From Tetrahymena elliotti 4EA (taxonomy: Eukaryota > Ciliophora > Oligohymenophorea > Hymenostomatida > Tetrahymenidae): a stretch of 64,000 nt of DNA. Both the position numbers and the translations under genes were made by a program. Positions 37,393-48,700 of the stretch are shown piece by piece. Numbering within the stretch: the stretch's first letter is position 1; each line of letters begins with the position of its first letter. The notes beneath the pieces were generated by a model. That model made no database searches. It was not told the origin of the DNA and saw nothing but the letters and a program-made list of their open reading frames with translations. Location: assembly GCA_000231825.2 (NCBI GenBank), contig JH720308.1:62001-126000 (forward strand), read 5' to 3'.

Positions 37393-39829
37393 TCAATCAT
37401 TATCATCTTTTTCATCATAGACAGCATCTTTAAAGATCTTATGCTGTTGAGGATAAATAAAATCTGCATAGTGAGTTTTTAAATTATCAAATTCATCTCC
37501 TGTAAGTGGTTTTTTATCACTTTGCTCATCTTTATAATCAAATTCATCTTCTTTTTCAATATACTACTAATTCTTTTCTAAACCTCTAAATCTATAACTA
37601 AAATTTTCCCAATAATATTATCTAGGATACTCTAATATAAATATACTTCCACCTTCTCCTATCACACCAACACAACCTTCCCATCTCATATTTTATACAA
37701 AATTTCTAGGTTTATCAGCTTAAAGAATTACAATTTATCTTTTTGAAGTCTTTAGATTCAAGAAACACAATGAGCAATTTAAATGAGTATTATCAACTAA
37801 AAAAACAAACATTTTAATAAACTTCCCATAATAAATAAAACTAAATACGATAAACAAAGTACTCTGGCTTCTCTTTATCAAAAGGATCTCTCCAAAACAT
37901 AGGATTCATATATCTCTTTGTTTGATCTTAGCTCTAAATAAAATAAATATCATTAATAAAAAACAACTAGCTTAAATCCTTTTCAAAGTATTTTGTTAAA
38001 ATCATATTGTATTCTAAATTTTCATTTTTTTATAAATAAAAAATTATCTTTTTTTTTATCTGATAATTTAAAAAAAATATATTTTGAAAATCTAAAATAG
38101 TATTATCTTGTTAATTTAAAATAAATAAAATATTACAAGATATTCTTCTGGGTATGTGCAAATCTAGCTATCAGAATTGTACTAAAATAGATGCATAAAT
38201 TTTTTGTCTAGGACAAGAGCAAATTTATCATTTTAAATATTAGTGCACATTTAAACAAACTACATATCATACTCATGCAATTCGTTCAACTCTAATCTGT
38301 TTAGAAGAGTGAAAGAAACTTCTTTTTCTTCACTTAATCTTATTTCATATATAACAATTTAACGGTTAACAAAGCCAAGAATAGTTTTTTTAGTTTTAGA
38401 ACATCTTTATTTTAAGAAAGTTGCATAACTATTTGAATCTAATAATTTAGTCTCTACCTCTCCATTAATACCATCATTATTATTGTTATTATGAGTGCTA
38501 TTGTTAATACTAATATTTGTTCCACTTTAAATACCCATATTGCCTCTATCTTTAGTTTTAAACTATTGATTTCCTTTATTATTAGAGCTCTTTTTATAAT
38601 TTAAATTATTTCGACTGTTATTACTTATTGACAAGTTTCCTTTTTTTGAAATTTTATTATTTCCTTCAGCAATAATTTCTTCTTCAGGAATTATTTATCC
38701 AGAAAGATTATGAACATCTTCTATTTCATCATCCTCATCTTGATCACCATTTTCAGATTTATCTTCATCATCTCCTTCATTATCTTCATTTTCTTAATGC
38801 TAAAAATAATCTTCATCACTTTCTTAATCCATATCTCCACCTCTCTATTTATTCTTTTACTATTAGTTCAACTTCATTGATTTAGAGTTTTTATTTTCAT
38901 GAATTTATGAACCTTAAACTACCTATCCCTCAATTTAATTATCATCTTCTTTCACACTGTCCTCAGTTATTAATCTATTTTTACTTGATGATAAAATAAA
39001 CTAATTCAATAAAAAATAAATATTTTTGACTCCATACAAGTAATTTAAAAATAGGGGCATTCAAATAGCTGTTTAATTTTACAAAAAACAAGAAAAATCA
39101 ATGCAATTATTTACTTGTAATTCATTTAACTAGATATAGATTTTGGGAATTTAGTATCTCCATCTTCTGATTCAGTTTAATCGCTTTAAAAATCCTCCTC
39201 TAAATTATCATTGGAATTAAATATTTAAACTTCAATACTTTGGCCTTCTTCGATAAATACATTTTTAGATGTTTTAATATTTCCATATTCTATGCTTTTC
39301 TATCCAAAAATGAAAAAGTTTTTGCTAAATGGATCCATTTCTATGAAAGAAAGCTTTTCCTAAAGCTATAAACGATATACAGGTTTAGTAGTTTTAGGGT
39401 CACTTATCCTAATAACTAAGAAGTCTCCATAGTTTTTAAGATAAACACCCAAGTAATTAGAATTTTTTAAAAATCTCATAATAACATCTCCACATTTGTA
39501 ATAAGCACTCTATTTAATTGAATTTTCAATTTTAACATAATCCTATATATTGATCTCAGTCAGCTAATTTCTTGTAATTGCATCATAGATTGTAAGTTTT
39601 AAATTACTAGCTAAAACAGCCATGATAGTTTAATATTGGTTGATTTCTACATGCTATGCATTCTTTATTTCATTAAATATTTTATATTGATCAAATTCTA
39701 TTTGTTTTTCAACTATTTTAAAAAAAGAATACTTAAAACTCTATTCTATCCTATCCTATTATGTTAAATAAAATCAATTTATATACTTTACTGCTATCGA
39801 GCTTGTAAGTTGCCCTTTGAATTTTGCAT
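37393..39829 (-). CDS. RBBP5/Swd1-like WD-repeat protein (COMPASS/SET1 complex subunit)
   Basis: Model exons are 39829-39792, 39750-39115, 38974-38137, 38059-37849 and 37796-37393 (2,127 nt, 708 residues), ending at TGA 37395-37393. The first exon is uncertain. An alternative 36-nt first intron (39756-39791) joins a different upstream frame. The diagnostic part is the C-terminus. After the last propeller blade (EGCVGVIGEGGSIFILEY) comes WENF...LEKNQQYIEKEDEFD, which parallels the family's 'ENWSAF..DFKELEENVEYEEREDEFD' hinge. In RBBP5 this hinge binds ASH2L and stimulates SET1/MLL methyltransferases on histone H3 Lys4. The N-terminal part has WD-like blades (IMAVLASNLKLTIYDA). A long acidic Asp/Glu/Asn insert (encoded at ~38440-38960) is unusual for the family. 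Confidence 0.68.
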
Positions 39830-40846
39830 TATTGCTAAATATTTTAATAACCAAAGCTTAATGAAATTAAATTAAATTATATCTATCAATCACCAATATT
39901 TATTAATTGATAATAAATAATTAGTTTATTAAAAAACATCTAGCATATTCAATTTACTATTAAAACAAAGTTAGTTATACGTAGTATCTTTTTCAAAAAA
40001 TTCAGCAAAATATTAATATTATTAGTAAATTTTAGATGCATATTCTATTTAATTCACTCCTTTTAACCAAATATTTTATTTTTAAATCGAATAAAAAAAC
40101 TACTTTTATTTTTAATTTCCTTTTCAAATATTATTTGAGGAATTGACTAATTTTACAATATTTTTCATTTTTATAAAATAATAATTTTCATTTAATGATT
40201 TCAGTCATAAAAAATCAAAATAAATTGACTTTTCAAAAATAAATAATTAAAAAGAAAATCAACACGCTAGTAATATTAATTAAAAATAAAGAGATAGGTT
40301 ATTAACTACATTGATTTACTTAAAATATTAAATTAAACTATTTTTATTTTTACACTTTTGAAATATTCATTAAAGATCAAATAAAATAGATTGATTATTC
40401 AAAGTAATAAATAAAAAGTCAACCAACTATCTAGTGAAAGCAATCAAAAATTAAATAGATAAGTAATTAAGTATTTTGAAATTAGTCTCTAATTAGTGAT
40501 CAAAAAGAAAAAATGTAATACTTTTTAAAATATAGATTGTCTATTCAATATCGTGACTTAATTACTTTAAAGTCGCAATCATATTATATGAAATGAAATA
40601 TGACAAATTTTGATCATAATCCTCCCCTTCATTTTTTGATAAAATAGAATGAAATAATTTTTAAAAAGGGGGATTATGATCAAGAGGGGAGATTATGATC
40701 GCGATTTTAGAGTAATTTGTTTAATTTAAAGATACATAATATTTATGATTATATTTTCCAAGAAAATAAAATTCGTTCAATCAATAATAATTGAAAAGAG
40801 AATTAATGTATTTTTTCTAATTTACTTAAATTAAATAAACCTTAAA
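39830..40846. other. Intergenic region containing an inverted repeat
   Basis: About 1 kb of AT-rich DNA. It may hold an upstream exon of the RBBP5-like gene (open minus frame 39794-39955). The only marked structure is the inverted repeat listed at 40560-40717. Confidence 0.45.
40560..40717. repeat. Two-step imperfect inverted repeat
   Basis: Outer arms 40560-40583 and 40694-40717 pair at 21 of 24 positions. Inner arms start TGATCATAATCC at 40611 and end in its complement at 40682. The element GATCATAATC followed by a C-run occurs once forward and twice reversed. The C/G runs stand out sharply in this AT-rich spacer. Confidence 0.75.
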
Positions 40847-41820
40847 TCAATAAATTACAAAAATCCATAAGAATGACATTATAAATGCAATAAAAGAAAA
40901 AAAAGGAACTAAAATTCTTGCGAACTTTATATTTTCCATAAAAGACTTAGTTATATCATAGCTTGTTGTAACTCTACGTTTCCATTATGGGCATTAAAAT
41001 TAAGTCTAATTGAACCTTTTGATTGTTTGATTTAATCTAATTAGAGCGCATTCACTTAAGCAATTGACAAAACATCTATATTTGTAAATTTAAGAGTAGT
41101 ATTTACTTAATTCACCTTTATCTCGATGATGTCATTTAGTAAATTAGTATTTTTTGATTCAACCATATACCTGTAGATGTCATCACCAGATGCAACACTT
41201 TCGTTTTATTAAAATTATCGAATCGAAAGAAATGATTTTCTGTAACTTGAATTCAAATAGAATATAAGAATAGCAGGAAAAAATAAAAAAGGAACAAAGA
41301 TTGATATAAATGATACAAATATCATAAAAGCAGGATTAAGATTTCTTCTGTCTTTTTCATTCATTGGCAAACTTTCATAACGAGCATCTTTAGGATGAAA
41401 GATATTGAATATACTACACAAATAGTTATAGGTATCTATTCCATATCCCATATCTACTCGTACTGTCACATCATTTATTTACAGCTCATTATTAGTTACT
41501 TAAACTCCTACAGTGTTCAATTTCATTCTAAATTTTTTTAATTTCTAGAATAAATTCTTTTTTTACTTTTCAAAACTTATTTTTTCTATTTGTTATTTTG
41601 ATTATTATTCTTGTGGGTTTTTTTCTGATTTTTATGACTGTAATTTTGCTTAAATTCTCTTTATTTTTGGATCCAAACATTGGATATTTAGCAAAACAAA
41701 ATAAATTATAAAATTTTATACAGAGAAAAGAAAGATGAAATAGAAAACAATCTCAAAAGGAAGAAATAATATGAATAAAAAATTAGTAAATTAAAATATT
41801 TGATATACATTTAATTACAT
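40847..41820 (-). CDS. Predicted multi-pass membrane protein, unknown family
   Basis: Model: 41820-41107 and 41005-40847 with a 101-nt intron (41006-41106). The total is 873 nt, or 290 residues, ending at TGA 40849-40847. Hydrophobic segments lie at the N-terminus (residues ~14-45, LFILFLPFEIVFYFIFLFS), in the middle (FMIFVSFISIFVPFLFFPA) and at the C-terminus (ILVPFFSFIAFIMSFLWIF). Between them is a soluble stretch with YESLPMNEKDRRNLNP. The true start may be the internal ATG at 41526, which would remove the first hydrophobic segment and leave two spans. Without the intron the frame runs on through IRLNFNAHNGN but loses the last span. The spliced version is preferred for its good membrane tail and exact phase. 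I cannot name a family. Confidence 0.55.
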
Positions 41821-41908
41821 GAGAAGTAAGAGAAAGAAAACATAAAAAATAATAAATTTTATTAAAATAATTATTTTTACAAAGACTGTTTCTCTTTAAT
41901 TATTTAAA

Positions 41909-43528
41909 TCAATCTAAGAATAGTTTAGGTTAAGCGATGACAAGATCTTCAAAATACTCTGTCATTTCTTGAGTATAATCACAATCTAAAATTTTATCAA
42001 AAGCAACTTAGTTGTCTTTTACATTTATTTCAAAACACTCTAACTAAAGAGCTGGTACTCCACCAAAGACATAAAAGCAATCTCTACCTTTGTAAGTGCT
42101 TTTTGATAGTATATCTCCGTTTCTTACACTTAAAGTAGACTCCAAAGTATTAAGTTGCCATTTATCACCTGCAAATTCAATCTAAGAAACTTAAACACTA
42201 TTTTTTGCTTCATCAGAATCTTTCTTTGAAATAGTTCCTCCTATCAAAAGCAATTAATTATCCTTAGTAAAAAGCTTAAGTTAATGATTAATCAAGTATG
42301 TAAAAGCTGGTTTCAACTTTCTCTTAAATGTTAACTTTTCCCATACTGGATTTTCAGCACTAAGGTTAAGTCTTTCTAGAGTTTAAACTTCAAAACTGCA
42401 TTATTCGTCATTAAAATTAACCTTTTTTGTTATAAATTGAATTAGTTTTCATTTATTTTAGTAAAAAATAATATTTTATTTTACTGTGTTTCCTCCTAAG
42501 ACATAAATAAAATCACCCAAGGAAGCAGCACTTGCATTAATACGGGGAAGATTCATTTTGGACAATTCTTCCCAGGTGTTACTTATAATGTCATAAGCAT
42601 AGACAGTATTTTACAAAACTTGTTAGCAAACTCCTCCAATCACATATAACTTTCCTTTGTGAAAGACTGTAGTGTGATTGCTTAAACATTTTGGCATGCT
42701 TTCTAAATATTTAGCAGTGAATTCATACTTCTCTTCTTCAGGATTAAATTTGAAAACAACTTCAATGACATCTGATGAATAAGGAGAATATTAGTTAAAT
42801 ATAAGAGCATCTTCTGGTAAATTCTCCTTATATTTGTATTCTATATTATTTTCATCACAATATTTCTTATCCAACTTAGAAGTATCTCTTTCATTTTTTA
42901 ATTTTAATTTTGTTATTTCATTCTATAAAATTTATACAAATAACTTTTTTTGATTTTCGAAATCATTTTCTTCCTCCCATTTGACCTAATCTTATTTAAT
43001 GGAAGAAGCTACTTCAACAGATTTTAGCAATCTGATTCTTTAATCTTACTCTGATTCTCCTTCTTTTTAGGATTAAAGTAGCTTTATGTATTCTTGATAT
43101 TACTTTACTTTTTGTTAGCTTTTTTATTTCAAATCGCTCTTTTGCTAGAATACTTTGATGTAATCTGAGTTCATTTTGACACCTCCAGTAAGAATGTATC
43201 TGCTTTGAGAAATTCTGACACAGGAACTGAAAAGATTCCAATCTAAAGGAAAGACTTAATTTTAATTTGAACTCTATATGTCATCAATATAGAATGAGCA
43301 AGGAGATTCTTAATCCTAAATTTCATAGAATGTGAAATAATAGTATGGGACACCTTAACTGTTTATTTGGGTATCATTTAGAGAATCCATAAAACTTTAG
43401 TAATTCTATTCAACTAAATATTGCTTGACGTCTTCATCTTAATCATCCTTGACTATTATGTAAGGCTATGATAAACTAACAAAACCCTTAGAGCGATCTA
43501 AATTCTATTCTTCTAATTACTCAGCCAT
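41909..43528 (-). CDS. Kelch-repeat protein, 518 residues
   Basis: ATG 43528, TGA 41911-41909, one 63-nt intron (42422-42484), 1,557 coding nt. The N-terminal third is acidic and charged, with a probable coiled coil at residues ~145-215. Kelch repeats follow, each with the Gly-Gly doublet. Examples are LYVIGGVCQ followed by VYAYDIISNTWEEL, IYVLGGNTV followed by VWEKL, LLLIGGTIS followed by KWQL, and FYVFGGVP. These are the blades of a kelch beta-propeller, usually a protein-protein interaction platform. There is no BTB, F-box or signal sequence. A partner or pathway cannot be inferred from the context. Confidence 0.85.
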
Positions 43529-44259
43529 TCTTTCTATATGCTTTCTTTAATTATTTTAACAATCTAAACAATATTTGATAAAAACTTAATTTATTTATTT
43601 TAAAATAAATTTTTTATCTAACAATCTATTTATAATATACCTTTAATCTAAATGATAGACATCAGGTTATTATTTAAATAAAATTTGTCTAATCTCTTAA
43701 TATTTTAAAGATAAAATCTATCAAATAACTATAATAAATATTAGTATACGTAAAATAGAGTTTCTTCCTTTCTACCAATTTTTTTAATTTTGCAAATCTT
43801 AAAAAAATTCTATGAGGTTGTTTTAAATTCTAAAATAAAATAATTTACTAAAATAAATTTATCTTAAACTTTTAGAATTGTTTTCTTTTTTTTAATAAAT
43901 TTATCTATTTTCAATAATTCTTATTACTTGTAAAATAAAATAAAATTTTATTTTTAGAAATATTTCCTTGTAAAAATTTAGACGAAAAAAAAAAGAACAA
44001 TAATATAGTTTTGAATCAGTTTTCATTTCATTTCATAATTAATTTATTAAAATCAAATGAATATTATTTTTTTCAAATTATTCTAAAAATGCATGAGTTT
44101 TAGAAAGTTGATGTATATGTATCCAAATAAATTTGATGAACCTCTATTTAATCAGAAGCAAATAATTTTTAAAAATCAAAAAAACATAATTTTTTGAATG
44201 TTTAATTTATCGAAAAAATTAAATAGAAGGGATTGGAAAGAATCATAGAAATAAGAAAA
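43529..44259. other. Divergent intergenic region
   Basis: 730 nt of AT-rich sequence between the starts of the kelch gene (minus) and the LRR-like gene (plus). It presumably contains both promoters. No distinct element is seen. Confidence 0.45.
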
Positions 44260-45657
44260 ATGAATGAAGTTTCATATTTAGTTTCTCTAAGAAAAAGCTC
44301 AATTAAATATAACATCTTATTAGACTATTCTATGATAAAGGAAGATCATTCTCTATTTGAATTTGATAAATACATTATTAGATTAAAAGATAAAATAAAA
44401 TAAACTCAGTTTGATGTTTAATTATAAATTAATTTATCTAAAAATGGAATATTATGTTAAGATAACTGCAATTAACTAATGCAAATAATTAAATCTATCT
44501 TTAATTAAGGTGAGGAAATAAATTTAAAATTAAAAATTGATATGAAAAAAATATTAGAAGCTGGAGGCATCCATTATTACCTTGAGAAATAGATAGATTT
44601 GTTTAATAAATACTTCTAAATAAGAAATTTTTCTTTATATTTTACTGAAGAATTATTTAACTCTTAATGTATTGGAGTTATTTCAAAAGCTCTAAATCAA
44701 ATTGAAAATATTGAGTTATTTGATCTGAAAAGTGAAATTAAGATAGATCATACCTATATTTTATAGTTTCCAACTTCAAATTTGAAACAAATTAAATTAG
44801 AATTTTATGATCCAGAACCTAAAAACTTGTTTTTTAAAATTATAGAGATGGAAAATTTAGTTTATTTAAATATTTCTTTATTCAGTTGTGATGTTCTAGT
44901 TTAAGAAGAAATCCTACAATTTATTAATAAAACTAAAATTAAAGAGATATCAATTTGCTTGCAATTCAAAGAGTAATTCCTTCTAAAGAAAGACTTATTT
45001 TATAACAGTTTGAGTAATTTTATAAAGCAACTCAATTTAAAGAGAATAAAACTTATCAATTACCACATAGATTTAAGCCAATTAGAAGACAGTGGTTTAA
45101 AATAAGATATTCTTCAAGAATTAAATACATAACTCTTTTCATCTTCATTAATTAAGTTAACCTTCATATTCAACTTAGAAACATAAATTAAAACTTTACT
45201 GATTTCGTTTTTATACAAAATAAGTGACTTGATTTTGAAATTAGAAAATTTAGAAAGTTTAGTTTTGAAATTCAACATAGACTAAAAATATTAAGACATA
45301 CTTTAAAAATGCTTGAATCAATCATTATGGAGATTAAAAGAATTTGTATTTGAAAATACCTGTGAAAGGAACAAAGGATTGTTAATAGAAGTAGAATAAG
45401 AAGAAAACTGTAAATTATAAAGAGTAACTGGAATAAAAATAAAGAATAAATTGTATAAAATGAAGTATTTAACATCATATAAAGAGAGAGAATAATCATA
45501 AAATAAAATATAAAAATAATAAATTTCTTCAAATATTTCATAAAAATATTTATTCTCTAAAAGAAAACTTATTTAATAAATATATGCTCTAAAGGCTAAT
45601 GTCAATTTCAAAAGAAAAGAAATATTAGAGCAATTACTGGTGTAGCTCGTCGATTGA
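44260..45657 (+). CDS. Leucine-rich-repeat-like protein, 465 residues
   Basis: Intronless, ATG 44260, TGA 45655-45657 (466 codons). The body is a series of irregular Leu/Ile-rich units of the type 'L..L.L.........I...L'. Examples are NLKQIKLEFYDPEP, ENLVYLNISLFSCDVL, IKEISICLQFKEQF and LESLVLKFNIDQKYQ. This resembles the divergent LRR proteins that are very numerous in ciliates. The last ~70 residues are basic and Gln-rich. There is no signal peptide, kinase or F-box motif. It is a soluble interaction protein with no specific role deducible. The repeats are degenerate, so the fold assignment is moderate. Confidence 0.7.
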
Positions 45658-45723
45658 ATGAGATCTGTCTGTTAAAAAATAAATTGTTAAATATTACCAC
45701 AAAATACAATAATAATTTTACTT

Positions 45724-48700
45724 TCACTATGTTGAGAGATCTTTAGAAAAGATCATGACAAATTGCTCTTCTTCAATTTAAATTTTTTTCAAGGCGTTTT
45801 TTAATACTATTGTTTGTTTTTTGTAAATATTCTAAATATCTTGACCACAAGTCAAATCTTTATAATCTTTGTTTGCAAACTTAAACACTATGGAAATTAA
45901 TTTATTTAAATCATAATAAGCTGTTATTTCCTCAATTATAGATTTTGAATTAAGCTATCTACAATATGAGAATTTACTCTCTTTCTCAAAGCTTATTTGT
46001 TTAATTGGTATATTGCAACATAATTGATTAACAAAATCTTCTTGTTTTTAGAATTCATTCAGCTTTTAAACCTAAATATCTTCTTATTATTTTATGAATG
46101 GTAAAACAATTTTCTCTATTTATTAATATTAAATTGATCTGCTTTCTTCTATAATAATATTAGGTTTTTAATTAAGATTAAGCTATTATTTTGGTAAATC
46201 TAACAGCAATTCTTTTAGTTCATGAAAATTTATTTTTAAATACTAATTTTCTTAAGAAAAAGCAGATAACTATTTTAAGATTTATTGCTTGAATTCTTTA
46301 ACTTAATGAGTATTTTTATTATTTTATTGAATTAATGTTTAAAATTCCTAAAATATTTCTAAATTGAACTTTCTAATATCTTATATCTCAGTTTTTATTT
46401 CTTAGCTTGTTTTTAAGCTTTCAAGTATTTTATTTAAAGAATTATTCATCTAGCTAAAATCATTTAATAATTAATTCATTTGATTTTCTTTCACTTATTA
46501 ATTTTAATTGTTAGAATCAGTTAATTATTTAATTTACTAGTTTTAAGTCATAAAGATATTTTCAACCTTTTTTAGTAATTCTTATTTCAATTAAGCAACT
46601 TCATTTTCTATTTTTTGATATTAGTTTTGATTCTAGTTTACCTTTGTATTTCTGATTTCTTATTCTAAATTTTTGACTTGTTAAATTAGTTGATTAATAA
46701 TAGCAGGCATCTCCTAATCACTTTATTTAGATTATAAATCCTAAATTGCTTTTATTGTCATTTAATTTTGATTACTATTATTTTATTTTATGAGATCTAA
46801 TTCTTAACTTAGCTTTAATATTTGTTTTTCTAAGTATTATTTGATCTCTTAACTTTGCAAATTACTCTAAATAACATTACTATTTTAATTATTAGGTTGC
46901 TATTATTCTTATTGCTAGGTGTTTATTTGGATTTAACTTTTACCATCTATTCTGTCTAGTAACTACTTTAAAAATTTGAGCTCTGATTTAATACTTTCTA
47001 AGTCGGTTTTATTATCTTTTTAAGTATTACTGATTTCTTTTTAAATTTATTAAGTAATTTATCCAGAGAATTTATCAAATCTTTAGAATAAATCAAGAAT
47101 TTGTTCAGATAGTTAACCAAAATTCTTTTGATCATTTGATTGTTATAATTATTATTATTATTCAGAGGTTCCTTTGATTTGAGAAGTTATTACTTAGAGT
47201 TGCTCTCTTAAAACATTTAATTCAGATTTAATACTATCTTAATTGCTTTTATTATCTTTTTAAGTATGACCTATTTCAAATTGAATTTGTTAAGTGATGT
47301 GTTATGAGAAATTGTCAAATCTCTAGAATAAATCTTGAATTTATTCAGATAATCTGATATCCATTTTATTAATGCTGTCAAGTTATTTTTACTATGAATT
47401 AATTTTGATTTAACTTTGGGCAGCTATTGATTCAAGTTGCTATTTAAAAGTATTTAATTCTGACTTAAATAATTCATTTTCTTTAATCTTGTCTTTTTAT
47501 GTATTCTAGATTTCTTTTAGAATTTATTAAGTAAATTATTCAGTAAATTTATCAAATTTTTTGGCTAAGTCTATAATTTATTCTTATAATTGTAAATTTA
47601 CTGTACCTTGGCTCTTTGACTCTTGTTATTACTATTATTGAATTTGTTTTGACAGGGAGTTAATTTGAATTTAACTTTGATTAGCCATTTTCTCTAATTA
47701 CTATCTTAAAAGATTTAGCTCTGTTTTTAAATTTTCTTAGTCACTTGATTTATCTCCCTTTCCATTATTTATTTCTTAAATTTTTTAAGAAATCTATTCA
47801 GAAAACTTATCAAACTTCTTTTGTAAATTAGAAATTTATTCAAATATTAATAAATCATTACTGTTATCCCTATTTGATTGCTGTTGTTGTTATTATTATT
47901 GTGGTGAGGAATTTCTTTGAACTTAACTTTAGGCTGCAATGGTTTCGAGTTGAGATCTTAAAAAGTTTAACTCTAATTTAATAATTTCTTTGTCGCTTTG
48001 ATTATTTTTTTAAGTATTAATCATATCCTTTTGAATTTGTTAAGTGATTTATTCATAGAAAGAATCAAATCTTTTGAAAATATCTTAAATCCATTGAGAT
48101 AGTTTTGAATTTAAATTACTATTAATTTGTTTTTACTCTTAAGCATCTTTATTTAAACTGTTAAAATTATTTTTTAGTGATTCAAATTAGTCAGAAATAT
48201 GTTTATTGTTTTGCTGTTAATTGTTTTTTAATTCTAAATTTTGTTCTTTGAAATGTTTGATCTGAACCAAGACTTCTTCCATTTATTATTTTAATTCTTA
48301 ATTGTATGCTTTAGTAGAATTCTTAACTTCTTAATTATCGTTTTATAATGATTTTTGCTTTTATTCCCAGCTTTATCCAAAATTTTTAATGTCTTATGTC
48401 AAAATTTAGATTTATTTTGAAAACAACTCCCCTGTGTCTTTAATCTACTGGTCAAGATTTTAATAAATAGAAGTGATGTTGTTTTTTAAAGTTTCATAGA
48501 ATTACTAATACTTAATATCTGAAATTTATTAAATTGATATTTATTATGTTTGTTTTTCACTTAATTATTATTGCATCTTTTAGATTTATTAAAATTCTTA
48601 TTCTTATTTCTTAACGAAAAGATCAAGATTGATTAAGTCTTTTAAGACTAAAGTCAAAGCGTTATTATTCTCTTCAAGTTAAATTCTTATTTGTTTATCT

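Noticed and set aside
45272..45541. Hydrophobic minus-strand 89-residue frame
   Set aside because: Antisense to the LRR-like gene. A shadow frame.
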